From contig CAIOLO010000126.1 in the NCBI GenBank assembly GCA_903859155.1, positions 1-64,000 on the forward strand: DNA of 64,000 nucleotides, in the 5' to 3' direction. How positions within the stretch are numbered: the stretch's first letter is position 1; each line of letters starts with the position of its first letter. Of the stretch, positions 59,303-64,000 are shown piece after piece. The position numbers and the translations under genes are program-made. The notes below the pieces were generated by a model that was given only the letters and a program-made list of their open reading frames with translations, was not told where the DNA came from and searched no databases. The stretch is from an uncultured beta proteobacterium (lineage in GTDB: Bacteria; Pseudomonadota; Gammaproteobacteria; Burkholderiales; SG8-39).

Positions 59303-60838
59303 TCATATCCGTCTGCCGACCGTTTGCCAGTACGGGTCGGAAATGCGGCGTTTGTAGATCTTGCCATTGTCCTCGCGCGGCAACTCCGCGTCGAATCGGA
59401 TCACCCTGGGGATCTTGTAGCCGGCAAGATGCGCGCGCAAATGCTCGCGAACGGCGGGCTCGAGCAGCGTGGCGCCGGGCATCAGTTCGATATGCGCGGC
59501 GAGCGCCTCGCCGTATTCCTCATCGGGAATGCCGAATACCGCGCAATCCTTCACCCCCGGCAGTCCGAGCAGCAGTGCTTCGATTTCGGCAGGAAATATA
59601 TTGACCCCTCCGGAGATCACCATGTCCTTCTTGCGATCGCACAAAAACAGGTAGCCGTCGGCGTCGAAATAACCGATGTCGCCACTGGCGATCAGCCCGC
59701 CGCGGTCAAGCTTGGCGCGCTCCTCGGGCAGATTGCGAAACGTGAACGGCGGATAAAGCGAACTGAACGACACGATTTCGCCCGGGGTTCCGGGCGGAAC
59801 CTCAGCCCCCTGATCGTCGATCACCTTCACGATGCAGTCGTCGGCCACGCGCCCCACGGTACCGGGCTTGCTCAGGTAATCCGCCGAACTGGCGAAAGTG
59901 ACGGCGCCGGTCTCGGTGGCGCCGTAGAACTCGTTGATCACCGGCCCCCACCATTCGATCATGCGTTTTTTCACCTCGAGCGGGCAGGGCGCCGCGGAAT
60001 GAATCACCCACTGGACCGAAGACAAATCATATTTTCCGCGCACTTCCTCAGGCAGACGCAGCAGGCGCACGAACATCACCGGCACCAGCATCAACTGGGT
60101 GATGCGATGCTCCTCGACCAGACGCAGCAGGCGCTCTGCATCGAAGCGCGCTTCGATCACCAGCACGCCCTCGGCCCCCAGGGCGGCCAGGACCGAGCGC
60201 ATATTGGCGCTCTGCATGGAATGGTAGAGCGGGCCGCTGATGAGGCTGCGCACCCCCGGGCGGATGCCGAAAGTCCGGGCCCGCGCCGCAGCGGCCAGCC
60301 GGTCGTGCTCCGGATTGGTGAAAGGCAGGCGTTGGATCCCCTTGGGCTGACCGGTGGTGCCGGAGGTGTAGGTGATGCTCGGCGATGGCCGGATCTGTCC
60401 TGCATAAGGAGAATAATCCGCAAGCCAGCTGTCCCAGTTGAGGGCACCCTGCGGCACACGGCAGGCGCTGGAATCAAGGCGATAGGCAAGCGCAATCTCT
60501 TCCGGGGTCTCCACGTAAATGGTCCGGGTCTGCTCTGGCGCAGACGCGCTGACCAGCGCTGCAAGATCCGCATGGGCAACGATGACCCGTGCGCTGCAGT
60601 CGAGCAGAATGGAACGCAGCTCGTCGGCCTTGCCGTGCCAGTTCAACGGCACCGCATAGGCGCCCAGCCGACCGGCGGCGATGCTGGCCTCGAGGAAGGC
60701 AATATCGTTGCGCATGACAAGCGCAACGGCATCGTTTTCCTTGATGCCCAGTTGCACCAGGCCGGTCATGGCGCGCGCCACCCGCTCCTCGAAGAGCGCC
60801 GTGTCCATCCTGCGCCGGCCCATGATCAGAGTTCCCAC
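59303..60838 (-). CDS. Acyl-CoA synthetase (AMP-binding, ANL superfamily)
   Basis: AMP-forming acid-CoA ligase of 511 residues. Motifs: TYTSGTTGQPKG (A3), YGATETGA (A5), DRKKDMVISGGVNIFP (A8) and the catalytic Lys in DNGKIYKRR (A10). Complete and probably active. The N-terminus is shorter than usual: the family's first 20 residues or so are absent. GTG 60838 is chosen, as AGGAG lies about nine bases upstream; a TTG at 60856 or ATG at 60823 are alternatives. It is closer to ordinary FadD-type ligases than to its neighbour at 60911. Confidence 0.9.
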   Translation of the reverse strand: MGTLIMGRRRMDTALFEERVARAMTGLVQLGIKENDAVALVMRNDIAFLEASIAAGRLGAYAVPLNWHGKADELRSILLDCSARVIVAHADLAALVSASAPEQTRTIYVETPEEIALAYRLDSSACRVPQGALNWDSWLADYSPYAGQIRPSPSITYTSGTTGQPKGIQRLPFTNPEHDRLAAAARARTFGIRPGVRSLISGPLYHSMQSANMRSVLAALGAEGVLVIEARFDAERLLRLVEEHRITQLMLVPVMFVRLLRLPEEVRGKYDLSSVQWVIHSAAPCPLEVKKRMIEWWGPVINEFYGATETGAVTFASSADYLSKPGTVGRVADDCIVKVIDDQGAEVPPGTPGEIVSFSSLYPPFTFRNLPEERAKLDRGGLIASGDIGYFDADGYLFLCDRKKDMVISGGVNIFPAEIEALLLGLPGVKDCAVFGIPDEEYGEALAAHIELMPGATLLEPAVREHLRAHLAGYKIPRVIRFDAELPREDNGKIYKRRISDPYWQTVGRRI

Positions 60839-60910
60839 CGCGACACTCTCCTGCAAATTTCAAACACGACCCAGTGTTGCTCGGCCTCGTCCACCGCGCG
60901 GTTCAACGCC

Positions 60911-62776
60911 TCATGCGACCTCGTAGACCGTGCTGTAGGCATCCATGATGTTGCGCACCCGGGCCTCGGCGTCGGGCTCGCCGGCGCTTGCCGGGTCCAG
61001 CCGCACTCGGGCACGCATGCCGACGGCCGGATCTTCCGTGATTTCTACCTGTACTTTCAGGTTGGCGGCAGTCAGCGCTTCCGAGAAGGCACGCTGCGCG
61101 GCATCGCGCCGCAGCGGTTGCTTGTATATCTTGCCGACTTCGGTCAGCGGAATTCTGGGAATGACATAGACCTCCACCGGCGCTGCACCGCGTTCGGTGA
61201 TCTTTTCCCGCGCAAACTCCCGGATTTCGTCGCTCGAGGCGCCCGCGCCGGGTTTCAACTGCACATACACAACCGGCAATTCACCTGCGTAGGCGTCCGG
61301 CTTGCCGACTGCGGCGGCCAATTCAACCGCCGGATGCTGCAGCACCGCGTCGTCGATAACGCTCGCATCTATGTTGTTGCCGCCACGAATGATCAGATCC
61401 TTGATGCGTCCGGTAACCCAGATATAACCATCGGCGTCGATGTGCCCCAGATCCCCGGTATTGAGCCAGCCTCCGGGGAAAAACAGCCCGCGATTCAGGC
61501 TTTCGTCTACATAGCCGGACACAACACCGGGACCCTTCACGGCGATGACACCCGATTCTCCCGGCGCGCCATCGCGCACGTAGACGCCATGTCGGTCGAC
61601 GGCCACCGTCTTTATATCGGTGTACGGCAGGCGGATGCCGCTCGCCCCATAGCGCGGTTCTCCGCCGCGCGGCGAAAGCGCCGCGGAGGCGGTGTTCTCC
61701 GTCAACCCGTAGTTGGCCAGCAGACGCACGCCGAATTTCTCCTCGAAAGCACGCGCGGTCGCGGCTGGCAGCGCCGAGGAACCGGTGTTGGCGTATTTCT
61801 TCAATGAGGAAAGATCGGCCCCGCCGGTAGGCCGGGCGATCAATGCGGCAAGCATGGTCGGTGGCGCGACCACCTCCGTGACGCGATAGCGCTCCACCAG
61901 TTTCCAGAAATTCTCCCGGCTGCCGGGCGCACGGAAGCCGTGTGGCGAAACAATCACATTGGTGATGCCGCACGACATCGGGCTCAGGGTTCGGCTGATG
62001 ATTCCGCCGGAATGAAACAGGGGAATTCCGGCAAATAACACATCGCCGGGGCCATGGCCGAGCACCCAGGCGAACGCATGACACTTGTAGGCAATGCCGC
62101 GATGACTGAGCTTGGCAAGCTTCGGTACCCCGGTGGTGCCGCCGGTCGGGCAATAGATCGCGGTGTCGTCCGGATCGAGTTTGCGCTCGAAATCGAAAAC
62201 ATCATCGCGCTCGCGGGCGATCAGTGCGGTGAAATCCTTGGCGGCATCCACCGTGCCGCGAGGTCCGCGCACCTGCACGACGTGCCTGATGCGGGGAGCA
62301 AGCTTCAGTACTTCGAGGCTGGTCTCCCAGATGTCGAACCCGGGTGTCGGTCCGAGCGTAACCAGCACCTCGGCCCGGGCGGCATTCAGAATGGCCGCTA
62401 TCTGCGGCGGCTTGAGAGCCCAATTGACCGGACACATGACACCGGCCGCTGAAGCACCCGCCAGCATGAAGTAATTTTCAGGGACCAGCGGCAGCAGCAC
62501 GCCGACAACGCCCTCGCCGCCGCCGAACAAACGCCGCAGCGCATTGGCGGTCTGATGCATCTTGCCCATCAGTTGCGCGAAACTGAACGTAAGCGGCGTT
62601 TCCTCAGGATCCGCGTCGAGCAGATAATGCAGTGCCGCGGCGCCCGGATTGAGGCGCGCACCGCGCTCGACCACCGCCTGCACCGTCCATTCGCCGGCGC
62701 GTTCCCCCAGAGGCATGCGCTCGAATGCTTCGACGTCGGCCAGATTACGGATCAGCGGCTGGATTTCATTGGCCAC
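60911..62776 (-). CDS. Acyl-CoA synthetase (AMP-binding, paralogue B)
   Basis: AMP-forming ligase of 621 residues, paralogous to the synthetase at 46145-48064. Motifs: PTGGTTGVPK (A3), YGLTENTA (A5), GRIKDLIIRGGNNIDA (A8) and the catalytic Lys in EVGKIYKQ (A10). All key residues are present. GTG 62776 is chosen by analogy with the paralogue's GTG-GCx start, seven bases after the crotonase stop; ATG 62806 is an alternative inside that gene. It probably activates the same class of acid as its paralogue. Confidence 0.9.
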   Translation of the reverse strand: MANEIQPLIRNLADVEAFERMPLGERAGEWTVQAVVERGARLNPGAAALHYLLDADPEETPLTFSFAQLMGKMHQTANALRRLFGGGEGVVGVLLPLVPENYFMLAGASAAGVMCPVNWALKPPQIAAILNAARAEVLVTLGPTPGFDIWETSLEVLKLAPRIRHVVQVRGPRGTVDAAKDFTALIARERDDVFDFERKLDPDDTAIYCPTGGTTGVPKLAKLSHRGIAYKCHAFAWVLGHGPGDVLFAGIPLFHSGGIISRTLSPMSCGITNVIVSPHGFRAPGSRENFWKLVERYRVTEVVAPPTMLAALIARPTGGADLSSLKKYANTGSSALPAATARAFEEKFGVRLLANYGLTENTASAALSPRGGEPRYGASGIRLPYTDIKTVAVDRHGVYVRDGAPGESGVIAVKGPGVVSGYVDESLNRGLFFPGGWLNTGDLGHIDADGYIWVTGRIKDLIIRGGNNIDASVIDDAVLQHPAVELAAAVGKPDAYAGELPVVYVQLKPGAGASSDEIREFAREKITERGAAPVEVYVIPRIPLTEVGKIYKQPLRRDAAQRAFSEALTAANLKVQVEITEDPAVGMRARVRLDPASAGEPDAEARVRNIMDAYSTVYEVA

Positions 62777-62783
62777 GGCAGTC

Positions 62784-63683
62784 TCACTTGCCAGGCTTCG
62801 GGTCATCGACAGCCGGATAACGGCCAAGCGTGCCGCCGAAAGGCTCGTCGCGCCATTTCAGGGCTGCGCGCAATCCCTGTTCGCGGGCGATGCGTTTGAA
62901 TTCCTGATTGGAGGGCAGGCGGCCGGCCACGGTCACATACTCGCCGCTCGATTTCATCGTCGAGGAAAAGCCGATCTGCTCGAACACGCGGTGAATCATC
63001 GTTTTCGACAGCGACAAGAGCTGCGAATCGACGTTGGCTATGCGCCGCGCAATGGCGCGTGTCTCACTTTCCAGTTGCTCGATTGGGAAAACATAATTGG
63101 CCATCTGGTAATCGAGCATCTCCCGGGCGGTCAGCGAATCGCCGGTCAATACCATCTCCATGGACTTTTTCAGGCCCACATGCCAGGCGAAAATGGCGGT
63201 CTCCTCGCCGGGCGCCAGCGCTCGCGTGCCCGGATGTCCGAGGCGCGCATCTTCGGAAACGATCATCAGGTCGCAGGCCAGTGCCAGCGCCGACGCGCCT
63301 CCCAGGCACTCCCCGTGCACCTGCGCGATCACCGGTTTCCAGCAGTTCCAGATTTCCAGCATGTAGTCGATATGTCCCTGCACCCGGGCGCGGTTGTCCC
63401 AGACGCTGACCTGCTCGTTCGGCGTTTCGGAAGTCGCGGTCGCCCGGCCCGTCTGTCGCGGCGGTGATCCGGCGCTCTTGTCGAGGTCGTAACCGGCAGA
63501 AAAACTGGCGCCCGCCCCCTTGAGAATGATCACGCGGACGTTTTCATCGCCTTCGGCCTCGCTGAGCGCCGCGCTGATTTCCGCGGACATTGCCCAGTGA
63601 ATGGCGTTACGCCGCTCGGGACGGTTGAAGGTGATGGTGGCGAGCCTGTCGCCCACTTCGTACTGTATGAACTGATAACTCAC
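62784..63683 (-). CDS. Crotonase-fold protein (paralogue B)
   Basis: Crotonase-family protein of 299 residues, paralogous to that at 48064-48954 (shared YQFI.YEV.DRLATIT, EIWNCWKPVIAQVH, LTGDSLTA.EML, GRYP). Both hydratase Glu positions are changed (GGASA and GHPGT). The GTG start has GAGAGG upstream. First gene of a four-gene minus-strand operon with two synthetases and a Bug protein. Confidence 0.88.
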   Translation of the reverse strand: MSYQFIQYEVGDRLATITFNRPERRNAIHWAMSAEISAALSEAEGDENVRVIILKGAGASFSAGYDLDKSAGSPPRQTGRATATSETPNEQVSVWDNRARVQGHIDYMLEIWNCWKPVIAQVHGECLGGASALALACDLMIVSEDARLGHPGTRALAPGEETAIFAWHVGLKKSMEMVLTGDSLTAREMLDYQMANYVFPIEQLESETRAIARRIANVDSQLLSLSKTMIHRVFEQIGFSSTMKSSGEYVTVAGRLPSNQEFKRIAREQGLRAALKWRDEPFGGTLGRYPAVDDPKPGK

Positions 63684-64000
63684 GGGGGCCTCTCGCTAAT
63701 TGAAGGTGGCGGATATTTCCATCGCCATTCTGCCTGCAGGCATTCAGCGGCCACAGGCGGCACGATGCACCGTCCGTGGCCGGCTCTTGTGCCCGAGGCG
63801 CGGTCGTGCCGCCGGCGGGCTCTTCGCCACGGAACACGATGCTCTACCAACGCGTTTTGCTTCGCCAGCAAACTGAGCTAAACGCATAAAGGCAGCAAAG
63901 GCCCGCACCTCTGCGGTCTGCATCGTGATCATTGTACAAGGAAAGCCGCCTCGCCCGGCAAGACTCCGGGACAAACTACAGGAGCAAGACCTGCGCCGAC
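63684..64000. other. Non-coding end of window, probable promoter region
   Basis: 317 bases upstream of the crotonase operon. It holds the 8-bp palindrome TTGTACAA (63932-63939), a possible operator or part of a promoter. No open frame here looks real, and no RNA motif was seen. Confidence 0.4.

Noticed and set aside
59255-61807. 850-residue open frame on the plus strand
   Set aside because: It lies opposite two clear AMP-binding synthetases, has no family motifs and is typical of a GC-rich antisense shadow.

Overview
The window looks like part of a high-GC betaproteobacterial chromosome, most like Burkholderiales (inference). The reasons are eight tripartite-tricarboxylate ('Bug'/TctC) periplasmic binding proteins, many CoA-based catabolic genes, and housekeeping genes (rlmJ, bioB, guaC, phrB) of proteobacterial type. 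I saw no rRNA, tRNA, CRISPR array, insertion sequence or prophage. Nearly all the sequence is coding. Most long ORFs opposite real genes are GC-rich shadows.

Region 1 (1-10942) is an acyl-CoA catabolic island. It holds a ferredoxin, a CocE-type hydrolase, a crotonase, a class III CoA-transferase, two Bug proteins, an SDR dehydrogenase and a second crotonase. It ends with a hydratase / DUF35 / thiolase-fold trio in which the thiolase-like protein has no nucleophilic Cys, an arrangement that recalls hydratase-aldolase complexes of steroid side-chain degradation. Region 2 (11080-20264) carries an EF-G paralogue, a b561-type cytochrome, a PII-like protein, an exported isochorismatase-like protein without its catalytic Cys, three more Bug proteins, a Rid-family protein and a pirin.

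Region 3 (20317-35454) is the most unusual part. A UbiD-family decarboxylase is divergent from a ~13.5 kb one-directional array: binding protein, Ni/Co-transporter-like protein, IclR regulator, a 1195-residue fusion protein, ABC ATPase, bicupin, binding protein, two cupins, third binding protein and Rieske oxygenase. The fusion joins a full-length EutA-like ATPase (reactivating factor of B12-dependent ethanolamine ammonia-lyase), a 77-residue linker with 28 His, and a 12-TM ABC permease. No EutBC is present. I read the array as an IclR-controlled uptake and oxidation system for an aromatic or carboxylated substrate, with a possible metal- or cofactor-gated importer. The divergent promoter region has nested palindromes.

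Region 4 (35555-45069) has a Bug protein, rlmJ-bioB, guaC, a small Cys-tailed protein, a LysR/SDR divergent pair, a YefM-YoeB toxin-antitoxin pair with a recognisable operator, and a zinc dehydrogenase overlapping a PanB-like gene. Region 5 (45090-64000) has two paralogous crotonase + acyl-CoA synthetase operons, one with a dihydroxyphthalate-decarboxylase-like protein and one with another synthetase and a Bug protein. Between them lie a photolyase, a GAF-GAF-PAS adenylate cyclase next to a coiled-coil protein of exact 36-residue repeats, a quinone oxidoreductase, a VOC protein, a Bug protein and an M24 peptidase-fold protein with an altered metal site.

Family assignments come from reading motifs; no database search was possible.
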